Of a stretch of 64,000 bases of DNA, positions 57,101 to 63,673 are shown piece after piece. How positions within the stretch are numbered: position 1 is the stretch's first letter; the number at the start of each line of letters is the position of its first letter. The notes beneath the pieces are model-generated. The model did no database searches and was not told the origin of the DNA. It saw only the letters and a list, made by a program, of their open reading frames with translations. The translations under genes and the position numbers were made by a program. This stretch comes from Azophilus sp965200465 (GTDB lineage: Bacteria > Pseudomonadota > Gammaproteobacteria > Pseudomonadales > Azotimanducaceae), in contig OZ241358.1 of NCBI GenBank assembly GCA_965200465.1, positions 434,001 to 498,000 on the forward strand. Direction: 5' to 3'.

Positions 57101-57116
57101 GACTCTGGAACCGTAG
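54102..57116 (+). CDS. Transmembrane Ser/Thr kinase with extracytoplasmic repeats, PEGA-like and FGE-like sensor domain
   Basis: A 1004-residue receptor-like kinase. The kinase (about 20-300) has VLGVGGFGVTYLA, VAIKEYLP, LHRDIKPSNIFV and DFGAAR. A TM helix follows near 377-398. Outside are three copies (from about 405, 498 and 583) of an 80-residue WG...FDV...LC repeat, a PEGA-like domain (676-740) and an FGE/C-type-lectin-like domain (744-1004) with GNVWEWTADC and LRGGSWSNQPK but without the two catalytic Cys of true FGEs. The start may be 54117, which aligns with the other kinase. This joins in one chain what PpkA and TagR are in type VI secretion control. Confidence 0.9.
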   Translation: MVNKPMSKTEYKQALPSGHRIDDYKLLRVLGVGGFGVTYLAEDVKLGSRVAIKEYLPNEFAVRDGTTVHPKSDADQQDFEWGLKRFLDEARTLAQFHHRNLVRVLRFFEANSTAYFVMEYEEGESLEDLLGRRNTLTEEQLKGLLLPLLDGLRSVHAEGFLHRDIKPSNIFVRRDDESPVLLDFGAARNALGRKSRSMTAVVTPGYSPPEQYESDGEQGPWTDIYALSALCFRAVTGNRPEESPRRWRMLFRDQQDPLPSLEVMGNSGYSGQFLAAVDWGLKIDDRERPRSVDEWIAAMNSSGKAGSIKDSAELEVSPNHAETASSAQGQSLDSQSGPRSPIVARKKRPLRRGFSVRKLATKCLRIGRGVTLASRPAMLGLAAFAVLVLAVLAALLVFQEPTPRSLFTINNESNQAIRSVYVSPPNSSNWGSNRLADGLIINAKEEFFVQLDELPGVCLFNVRIVTEDLERIYDNMNLCEADQIVFRETAPEPIASSSFAIINESNQAISAVFASSNHLEDWGSNRLTGGGVIQPGREFVVHLREDASVCRYDVLIASESGLEQEYDDLNICAAPVPPFVGGQVIVVTNQGGKSVTAVYAAPDHVNGWGEDRLGPGHFIPDGEEYRVMIGGYGDRCLFDVLVAADGGMEQTYKSLDLCKVEHIVFQGKEPPSPSLASFTVEVQPPNARVRILNIGPAYQPEMPLPPGEYSVEVSASGYETETEVVAHGLAATVHRIALRAAEPQVGDRFQDCPQCPEMVVVPPGRFNMGSRREAGRDRDEGPVHPVTISAPFAIGVTEVTFAEWDACIADGGCAGYRASDQDWGRGTRPVVNVSWEDADQYVSWLSRKTGQIYRLPSEAEWEYAARAGTATARYWGESEAEQCRYANGADRSAEREYPDWAVAPCQDGHVHTAPTDGGFSSNNWGLQHMLGNVWEWTADCRNDNYVGAPSDGSAWTGNCSGELVLRGGSWSNQPKYLRSAARFYASTDLRKGDIGFRVVRTLEP

Positions 57117-57142
57117 GCAAGAGGCGTTCAATAGGAGCGGAG

Positions 57143-58927
57143 ATGAGAATTTCAACCGATTCAATTCTAATTGCGTTAAAACGAGGCGTCGAAATTGTTG
57201 CCCTGTCCTCTATTTCGCACTTTGTTTATGCGTTTGAGCGGACCTTCACCATAGTCAACGAAAGCGATCAAAATATTACGACCGTTAAGGCTTCGGAAGA
57301 CTATCTAGATGAGTGGGGTGACAACCGGATCGTCGGTGGAGCGTACATTTTGCCGAGAGATGAGTTTTCAGTTCGATTTGACATCGATCTTGATCATTGC
57401 ATGTTTGATGTTCAAATTGTTGCCGCCAACAAATTTGAAAAGGAATTCCCCAGCATGGACTTATGTAATCCAGACAGACCGGCCAGAGTTGTCTTCACAG
57501 GCGGGCGCGTGTTCACGGTGGAGAATAAAAGTGATCAAGCGATTCTCTCTGTGCAAGCTTCCATGAATTCCCTGAACGAATGGGGAGGTGATAAATTGGG
57601 CGAAGACGTCATCATGCCGGGCAATAACTTTCTTATGCAGGTTGATGGTTACCGTGACGACTGCCTGTTTGATGTTAGGCTAGTGATGGAGGACGACTTG
57701 GAGCACACTTATGAGGGCGTAGATCTGTGTGAATCCGATCGAATTATCTATCCTCCAGTTCCCAAAATTACGGTGGAAGTGGTGCCTCGGCGTGTTGGGG
57801 AGCAGTTTAGAGATTGCCGAGATTGGAACTGTCCGTGGATGGTGGCGGTGAATTCCGGTTCTTACAAACGCGGATCCACGGAGGGCAATGATGACGAAAT
57901 TCCAGTCACAAATGTCACCATACCTCATAGTTTTGCCGTGGGGCTGTATGAGATATCTGTTGGACAATTTCGCTACTTTATTCAGAGCACGGATTATGCA
58001 GCAAACGGTAGTTGCTATGCCATGCAAAGGGGGCGGTGGGCTTGGCAAGACGAACTGAGTTGGGAGAACCCCGGATTTGATCAAGGTGATTCGTATCCAG
58101 TGGTTTGCGTTAGCTGGGAGGATGCAAACGCATACGTTCAATGGTTACGCCAAGAAACCCGAAGACCGTATCGTTTGCTGGCCGAAGCGGAGTGGGAGTA
58201 TTTAGGGCGTGGAACCGATACGACAATGTTCAAGTCTTCCGGGCGGGCTAACTGCAAAGGCTGCGGCAGTCGGTGGGACGGCAGGGGGACCGCGCCAGTG
58301 GGCATGTTTCCGGCTGACCGCTGGGGTCTGCATGAACTTTACGGAAACGCATGGGAGTGGGTGCAGGACTGCTATACGCCTGGATACAGCAGTGCGCCCC
58401 GCGATGGCACTGCTTGGGAACTGGCGGGTTGTAGTGAACGAGTTCGGCGAGGTGGCTCTTGGAATACAAGGCCCGAGCGCTTGCGAGCCGCGTTGCGTAA
58501 TAAGGCTGAAGCCAATTTTCGGAGCAGTAGAGTGGGTTTCCGCGTGGCCCAGACCTTAAATCCGTCAAGCATTCCCGATTCGGAACGACAGGTCACAAGT
58601 GGGTTTTCACGAGCTCGGCAAACTGAATCAAGCGGTGGCAGTGTGACTCCTGACACGGAATATCGTCTCACATTCAGAGCTTCACCTGTATATCCACAAA
58701 TGGCGGAGCGGGAGGACATAGAGGGCTATGCAGTAGTGCAGTTTACAGTCACCGCCTCGGGTACAGTACGCAATCCCATTGTGGTTGATGCCCTGCCACC
58801 GGGAGTTTTCGACGCCGCTGCGATTAAAGCCGCCCGAAAATTCAGGTACAGCCCAAGAATCGTCGCCGGTAAGGCCGTTGACGTGTCAGGTGTGCGCACA
58901 CGCTTCAGATTTCGGTTATCTGACTGA
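57143..58927 (+). CDS. Secreted FGE-like protein with two WG-LC repeats and TonB C-terminal domain
   Basis: A 594-residue periplasmic protein. A signal peptide (about 1-30, ending VYA) is followed by two 80-residue repeats (from 32 and 121) like those of the kinase, then an FGE-like domain at about 215-473 (FAVGLYEISVGQFRYF, YGNAWEWVQDC, RRGGSWNTRPER). It ends with a TonB-C-type domain at about 507-594 (ASPVYPQMAEREDIEGYAVV, ALPPGVFDAAAIKAARK). The TonB-like end suggests contact with an outer-membrane partner. It follows the kinase gene by 26 bases. Confidence 0.82.
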   Translation: MRISTDSILIALKRGVEIVALSSISHFVYAFERTFTIVNESDQNITTVKASEDYLDEWGDNRIVGGAYILPRDEFSVRFDIDLDHCMFDVQIVAANKFEKEFPSMDLCNPDRPARVVFTGGRVFTVENKSDQAILSVQASMNSLNEWGGDKLGEDVIMPGNNFLMQVDGYRDDCLFDVRLVMEDDLEHTYEGVDLCESDRIIYPPVPKITVEVVPRRVGEQFRDCRDWNCPWMVAVNSGSYKRGSTEGNDDEIPVTNVTIPHSFAVGLYEISVGQFRYFIQSTDYAANGSCYAMQRGRWAWQDELSWENPGFDQGDSYPVVCVSWEDANAYVQWLRQETRRPYRLLAEAEWEYLGRGTDTTMFKSSGRANCKGCGSRWDGRGTAPVGMFPADRWGLHELYGNAWEWVQDCYTPGYSSAPRDGTAWELAGCSERVRRGGSWNTRPERLRAALRNKAEANFRSSRVGFRVAQTLNPSSIPDSERQVTSGFSRARQTESSGGSVTPDTEYRLTFRASPVYPQMAEREDIEGYAVVQFTVTASGTVRNPIVVDALPPGVFDAAAIKAARKFRYSPRIVAGKAVDVSGVRTRFRFRLSD

Positions 58928-58981
58928 TGCATTGGCAGTTCATTTTTAGACACAAGTTAGAAACGTATTAGAGGGCTGGGA

Positions 58982-59902
58982 ATGAGTTCCACTGCAAAAA
59001 TCATGGTTTTTCTTGCGCTCTTTGCGCTAACGGGCTGCATGACGACAAGTGTGCCGGGGGTGGGGCAGCGCTTTCGGGACTGCCCGGAGTGCCCGGAGAT
59101 GGTTGTGGTTCCGTCGGGTTCGTTCCTGATGGGCGCGCCGGAGTCGGAGGAGGGATCGGAAGACGATGAGCGTCCGGTGCATGCGGTGGCGGTTCAGTCG
59201 TTTGCGGCGGGCGTTTACGAGGTGACGTTTGCGGAGTGGGACGCCTGCGTTGCGGGCGGCGGCTGCGGCGGCCTCCGGCCTAGTGACGAGGGTTGGGGCC
59301 GCGGCCGCCGTCCGGTGATTTATGTCAGTTGGGATGACGTGCAGTTGTATGTGCAGTGGCTTTCGGGCCGGACGGGGAGGCGCTACCGATTGCTGAGCGA
59401 GTCGGAGTGGGAGTATGCGGCGCGGGCTGGGACGACGGGTCCGTTCCATACGGGCGGGACGATATCGGCGGAGCAGGCGAACTACGACGGGGACTACGTC
59501 TACGGCGATGGCTTTAGTGGCGTGTATAGGAATCGGACGGTTCCGGTGGGTTCGTTTTCGCCGAACGCCTTCGGCCTCTACGACGTGCATGGGAACGTAT
59601 GGGAGTGGGTTCAGGATTGTTGGAACGGCGGTTACCAAGGTGCGCCGAGTGATGGAGGCGCATGGGAGGATGGGGACTGCGCCAACCGCGTTTTGCGCGG
59701 CGGCGCCTGGATCATCAGCTCCCGGGTTCCTCCGCTCCGCGGACCGCGGCAGGCTCAACTCCGGCTACCGGATCGACGACGTCGGTTTCCGCGTGGCCCG
59801 GACGCTCACGCCATGAATCCTCACCTCCTTGCTTCTGGGGTTCGGGGGCTTGCCCCCGCGGGGGTTCCAAGGGGCAAAGCCCCTTGGTCAGACTTTTTTT
59901 AA
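58982..59902 (+). CDS. FGE-like lipoprotein, frameshifted inside its variable segment
   Basis: The lipoprotein signal FLALFALTGC gives an acylated Cys-19. The FGE/C-type-lectin-like domain follows (YEVTFAEWDACVAGGGCGG, LSESEWEYAARAG, VHGNVWEWVQDC). Up to VLRGGAW it matches the copy at 61851. After that, the frame is shifted by one base near 59726-59729, so the usual end GFRVARTLTP is in another frame, ending at 59816. As read here the protein runs on to 59902 with an unrelated tail. It may be a real insertion made during diversification, a pseudogene or a sequence error. Confidence 0.75.
   Translation: MSSTAKIMVFLALFALTGCMTTSVPGVGQRFRDCPECPEMVVVPSGSFLMGAPESEEGSEDDERPVHAVAVQSFAAGVYEVTFAEWDACVAGGGCGGLRPSDEGWGRGRRPVIYVSWDDVQLYVQWLSGRTGRRYRLLSESEWEYAARAGTTGPFHTGGTISAEQANYDGDYVYGDGFSGVYRNRTVPVGSFSPNAFGLYDVHGNVWEWVQDCWNGGYQGAPSDGGAWEDGDCANRVLRGGAWIISSRVPPLRGPRQAQLRLPDRRRRFPRGPDAHAMNPHLLASGVRGLAPAGVPRGKAPWSDFF
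59711..59780 (+). other. Variable region A (DGR-type footprint)
   Basis: Compared with 62580-62648 it has 20 substitutions and one inserted base in 70 bp, while about 50 bases downstream are identical and the upstream 300 bases nearly so. Changed codons are mainly NNC pairs such as ATC/AAC, GGC/AAC, CTC/GAC, GAC/TAC and GAC/ATC. Only one of 20 changes is at codon position 3. Confidence 0.65.
59843..59900 (+). terminator. Tandem hairpins after FGE-like gene, second one terminator-like
   Basis: CGGGGG/CCCCCG (59843-59848, 59853-59858) closes a 4-nt loop. CCAAGGGGC/GCCCCTTGG (59867-59875, 59879-59887) closes a 3-nt loop and is followed six bases later by seven Ts (59894-59900). The first hairpin lies 27 bases beyond the original stop, a position where retroelement target sites often have one. 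Confidence 0.6.
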
Positions 59903-59921
59903 TAGCGAAAGGAGCGGAAGA

Positions 59922-61790
59922 ATGCTGGATAACAAGATAGGGATGATTGGCGGAATTTTGTACCTTGCCGGTACGGTCCTCGGGTTGTTCTACGCTTCAT
60001 CGTATTACGGTCTCTTCAATATTAATTTTCTGAACTTTGCCACCCCGATGGACCTTTTTTTCACGTTTTTTTCCAATTTCGAAAAGCTCATCCACATATC
60101 GCTTATCGAAGTTTTCCTGATCTTATTAATTTCGATGGCTGTCATAGCACTTCTCATAGGGCTTCTCGTAGTAGCTCTTGTAGCGACATTGCTAATAGGC
60201 ATGATAGTCAAGAAAGTCGTTGTTGACGGATTGAATTGCTTCATCTGTTTTTCTTGGCTTCTTGCGGCGGCCGTCGTCGCGCCCCCGTTGGCGGTTTTTC
60301 TGTTCTTATGCGCCCTCATTCTATTCACACTTGAAATGATTGGGACTTGGTTGCGCCGAATTATTTCGGCGCTGTGGCCGGGGAAATTCAATAAGTCCTA
60401 CAATTTTCGCAAAGAGTACATGAACGCTAGGGAGCTCTATCCCGCAAAGGGTTTCGACCGCTATGGAAAACTATACAAAAGACCACTGAACTCGGTGCGA
60501 GATGCTTGGTTGGAATCCAAAAAAGCGGTCATAAGAAAATTGCCAGAAAGATGGCCGGGTTTTGTGGAATGGGTACAGGCGTGCCTCCCCAAATTGCGCA
60601 AATTTGTTCCCGCATGGGATACTTTTAAGAGATGTTCAAAGGAATGGATTACGATCTGCTTACTCGTAACTATGTCACTTGCAGTCTTAGTTGCGAATCG
60701 ATACGGTCACTTCGACGCCGAATGTATCATTGACAAAAGATCAAATTGCGAGGGCGGTTTATTTGAGCCCGGTTATATCTTTAATGTTGGGTATTCCGTT
60801 ATCAAAGATGTGAGAGCATGGGTTGAATACACTGTCGAACGAGTTCGGATGACATTGTTTGGAGGTGGTGCTGACGGCACTAGGAACGTAAGAGCTAATT
60901 CAAGGGCAACGGAAAACAGAGTTGGTCAACGGATGGCGGCGTTCGTGGTCCCAACCGAAAATCTCGTATCTCTGCGATTCTTGCCCGGTTGCCACTGCTC
61001 TGGGAGTAATGCTGGACAACCTCAGCCAAGTGCGCAAGCGAATGAACGGGTTTGCGATTGCCCGAGAAAATATGTTCGAGCAACTATTCGGCAGGATGCT
61101 TATGCCGCAAGCCCCGACAATTTTCCTGACTGCCTAGTTTACGTTGGCGGCACCAAAAGTGCGCAGTTTCTTGTGCAGATGATTGACGAAGATGCGCATC
61201 CTCTTTGCGAACAAGAGGACGGGGCTAACGAGAATTTACCCCTTGAGGAAGACTGTGAAAATAAGGGGTGTGAAAACAAACATGACGATGCTTCCTCTTC
61301 CAGTGAATGCAAGGAAAATAGTGGGAGCGAAAGTAAGAATGGCGCATGTAAGCCTGAACTTGTGGCGCTTGTTGGCCCGTTTGGGAAGGGAACAACGAAG
61401 ATTTCTACTACGGGTAACACTGAAAGCTGTCAGGCGTTTCCAAATGGTGCCAGCTATGTGAACATGGAGGAGCTATTTGGGAAAATCAGGTCGCGCTTGC
61501 AATCATCCAGCAAAGATCTCAGTCACCTCCATCTTATTGGGCGAACCGATAGTCTTCCCATAAACAATATGGAATTTCGATCCAACAGCGGCTTGGCCCA
61601 AGCCCGAGCGAGGTGGGTTTGGGATGATTTGAGAGGCAGGTTGGAGGGGCTTAAAAAAAAGGAATGGGTTGATAGCCTACATGTAATGGCGACGTCGGCT
61701 GGCCCCCATGCTCCCGGAGTTGAGCACGACCGATGTGATCGAGTTGTGGAGGTTCGTGCATGTTGGGAATCCGATGGTGGTGGGGCGTAG
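59922..61790 (+). CDS. Multi-TM membrane protein with C-terminal OmpA-like domain
   Basis: A 622-residue protein. TM helices are near residues 5-31, 60-100 (two), 105-145 (one or two) and 245-265. An extracytoplasmic Cys- and Asp/Glu-rich region follows (CENKGCENKHDDASSSSEC). The C-terminal 515-615 has LIGRTDSLPINNMEFRSNSG then LAQARARWVWDDL, matching OmpA/MotB peptidoglycan-binding domains. AAAGGAG is seven bases before the ATG. It is likely an envelope anchor of the cluster; no family is known for the whole architecture. Confidence 0.78.
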   Translation: MLDNKIGMIGGILYLAGTVLGLFYASSYYGLFNINFLNFATPMDLFFTFFSNFEKLIHISLIEVFLILLISMAVIALLIGLLVVALVATLLIGMIVKKVVVDGLNCFICFSWLLAAAVVAPPLAVFLFLCALILFTLEMIGTWLRRIISALWPGKFNKSYNFRKEYMNARELYPAKGFDRYGKLYKRPLNSVRDAWLESKKAVIRKLPERWPGFVEWVQACLPKLRKFVPAWDTFKRCSKEWITICLLVTMSLAVLVANRYGHFDAECIIDKRSNCEGGLFEPGYIFNVGYSVIKDVRAWVEYTVERVRMTLFGGGADGTRNVRANSRATENRVGQRMAAFVVPTENLVSLRFLPGCHCSGSNAGQPQPSAQANERVCDCPRKYVRATIRQDAYAASPDNFPDCLVYVGGTKSAQFLVQMIDEDAHPLCEQEDGANENLPLEEDCENKGCENKHDDASSSSECKENSGSESKNGACKPELVALVGPFGKGTTKISTTGNTESCQAFPNGASYVNMEELFGKIRSRLQSSSKDLSHLHLIGRTDSLPINNMEFRSNSGLAQARARWVWDDLRGRLEGLKKKEWVDSLHVMATSAGPHAPGVEHDRCDRVVEVRACWESDGGGA

Positions 61791-61850
61791 GCGGCCAATG
61801 AAATTCAGCAAATGGTGCTGCTGCAACTTGCTTCAACAGAGGGATTGCGT

Positions 61851-62684
61851 ATGAGTTCCACTGCAAAAATCATGGTTTTTCTTGCGCTCTTTGCGCTAAC
61901 GGGCGGCGTGACGGCAAGCGAGCTCGAGGTTGGGCAGCGCTTTCGGGACTGCCCGGAGTGCCCGGAACTGGTTGTGGTTCCGTCGGGTTCGTTCCTGATG
62001 GGTGCGCCGGAGTCGGAGGCGGGGTCTTATGACTATGAGCGTCCGGTGCATAGGGTGGGGGTTCAGTCGTTTGCGGCGGGCGTTCACGAGGTGACGTTTG
62101 CGGAGTGGGACGCCTGCGTTGCGGGCGGGGGCTGCGGCGGTCACCGGCCCGATGACAGGGGTTGGGGCCGCGGTCGCCGTCCGGTGGTCAATGTCAGTTG
62201 GGATGACGCGCAGTTGTACGTTGCCTGGCTGTCGAGGCGTGCGGGTCATCGTTACCGGCTGTTGAGCGAGTCGGAGTGGGAGTATGCGGCGCGGGCTGGG
62301 ACGACGGGTCCGTTCCACACGGGCGGGACGATATCGACGGAGCAGGCGAACTACGACGGGGACTACGTCTACGGCGATGGCTTTAGTGGCGTGTATAGGA
62401 ATCGGACGGTTCCGGTGGGTTCGTTTGCGCCGAACGCCTTCGGCCTCTACGACGTGCATGGGAACGTATGGGAGTGGGTTCAGGATTGTTGGAACGGCGG
62501 TTACCAAGGTGCGCCGAGTGATGGAGGCGCATGGGAGAGCGGGGACTGCGCCGTCCGCGTTTTGCGCGGCGGCGCCTGGGGCAACCTACCCAGGAACCTC
62601 CGCTCCGCGGACCGCAACTGGGACAACTCCGGCAACCGGAACTACATCGTCGGTTTCCGCGTGGCCCGGACGCTCACGCCATGA
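61851..62684 (+). CDS. Secreted FGE-like protein, intact paralogue
   Basis: A 277-residue FGE/C-type-lectin-like protein nearly identical to the copy at 58982 over most of its length. The signal peptide differs at the lipobox: FALTGG instead of FALTGC, so it should be cleaved and released rather than lipidated. The domain has GNVWEWVQDC and ends VLRGGAWGNLPRNLRSADRN then FRVARTLTP. True-FGE cysteines are absent, so enzymatic formylglycine formation is not expected. AGAGGGA precedes the ATG. Confidence 0.88.
   Translation: MSSTAKIMVFLALFALTGGVTASELEVGQRFRDCPECPELVVVPSGSFLMGAPESEAGSYDYERPVHRVGVQSFAAGVHEVTFAEWDACVAGGGCGGHRPDDRGWGRGRRPVVNVSWDDAQLYVAWLSRRAGHRYRLLSESEWEYAARAGTTGPFHTGGTISTEQANYDGDYVYGDGFSGVYRNRTVPVGSFAPNAFGLYDVHGNVWEWVQDCWNGGYQGAPSDGGAWESGDCAVRVLRGGAWGNLPRNLRSADRNWDNSGNRNYIVGFRVARTLTP
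62580..62648 (+). other. Variable region B (DGR-type footprint)
   Basis: This is the counterpart of the segment at 59711-59780, read in frame. It retains more AAC codons (62583, 62595, 62616, 62625, 62634, 62640), as expected if it stayed closer to an adenine-rich template. Identity with copy A resumes at the GTC codon at 62649. Confidence 0.65.
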
Positions 62685-62757
62685 ATCCTCACCTCCTTGC
62701 CTCGATGTTGCAGGCGCCTCCGTCAACTTCCGACGCGGAACCACAGGAGCAAGGTTC

Positions 62758-63673
62758 ATGAACCATCACAGCCAACATGCCCTGCAATGGCTTTCGGCAA
62801 GGCGGCGCGGCCTGCTTGCGGCCCTGTGCGGCGCGTTTCTCGCCGGCCCCCCCCCCCCCCACCAGCATTGCGCAACACCAGGAGGAGGCCGCCATTGACG
62901 GGGATGAAGGCGGGCTGCCAAAGGTGGGCGAGCCGTTCCGGGACTGCCCCGAATGTCCGTTGATGGTGCGGGTGCCGACCGGGTCCTTGCAAATGCGCAA
63001 CCCAGAGCGGGATTGGCTGGCGTGGGCCAATCCAATGCGGGAGGTGTCGCTGTCGGCGCCGTTGGCGGTGGGCGTTTACGAAGTGACGTTTGCGGAGTGG
63101 GACGCCGCTGCAAGGGACGCTCTGTTGATGCATCGCCCCTCCGACGAAGGCTGGGGCCGCGGCCGACGGCCAGTGGTGAACGTGAACTTTATTGACGTGG
63201 AGCTCTACGTTGAATGGCTTTCCCAGGTTACCGGCCAAAGCTACCGGCTTCTTAATGAACATGAGTGGGAGTACGCGGCCAGTGGTGGCGTTGCGGCGGA
63301 CCGCCATTGGGGCGATGACGAGGCGGACCAGTGCCGCCACGCCAACGGCGCCGACCGGTCCGCCATTGGCCGCTACAGCGGTTTGGCGGCGGTGCAGTGC
63401 GACGATGGCCATGCAGCCACGGCGCCGGTTGGGAGTTATGCACCCAACGCCTTTGGCCTGCATGACATGCTGGGCAACGTGTCGGAGTGGGCTGGGAGTT
63501 GCGGCATTGGCGATTGCCAATTCATGGCTGCCGTTCGGGGCGGTTCCTGGCTGAGCGCCCCGCGCCTTTTGCGCGCCCTGCAGCGTTATGACAACCACAA
63601 GGGCGCCCGCAACCACGACATCGGTTTTCGCGTTGCCCGCACCTTCAGCAAAAGGGAGACGTCCGATGAGTGA
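62758..63673 (+). CDS. FGE-like secreted protein interrupted by poly-C frameshift (phase-OFF)
   Basis: ATG 62758, with AGGAG at 62745-62749, opens a clear signal peptide (RRRGLLAALCGAFLAG). The C14 tract then puts it out of frame, stopping after 46 codons. The mature FGE-like domain (VGEPFRDCPECP to GFRVARTFSKRE) continues in the other frame to 63673. Removing one C or adding two would join them into a protein of about 300 residues. The domain has LLNEHEWEYAASGG and MLGNVSEWAGSC. The only in-frame start for the domain, 62777, lacks a signal peptide. Confidence 0.75.
62847..62860 (+). repeat. Homopolymeric C14 tract at signal peptide/mature junction
   Basis: Fourteen C residues lie directly after the signal-peptide-coding part of the FGE-like gene. 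The reading frame on each side differs by one, so the tract length sets expression. Confidence 0.9.

Noticed and set aside
54102..63673. Reading the FGE-like domains as true formylglycine-generating enzymes
   Set aside because: The two cysteines of the C-terminal RGG-S-x-x-C region that bind copper in real FGEs are absent in all five copies, and no sulfatase genes are nearby. A binding or sensor role fits better.
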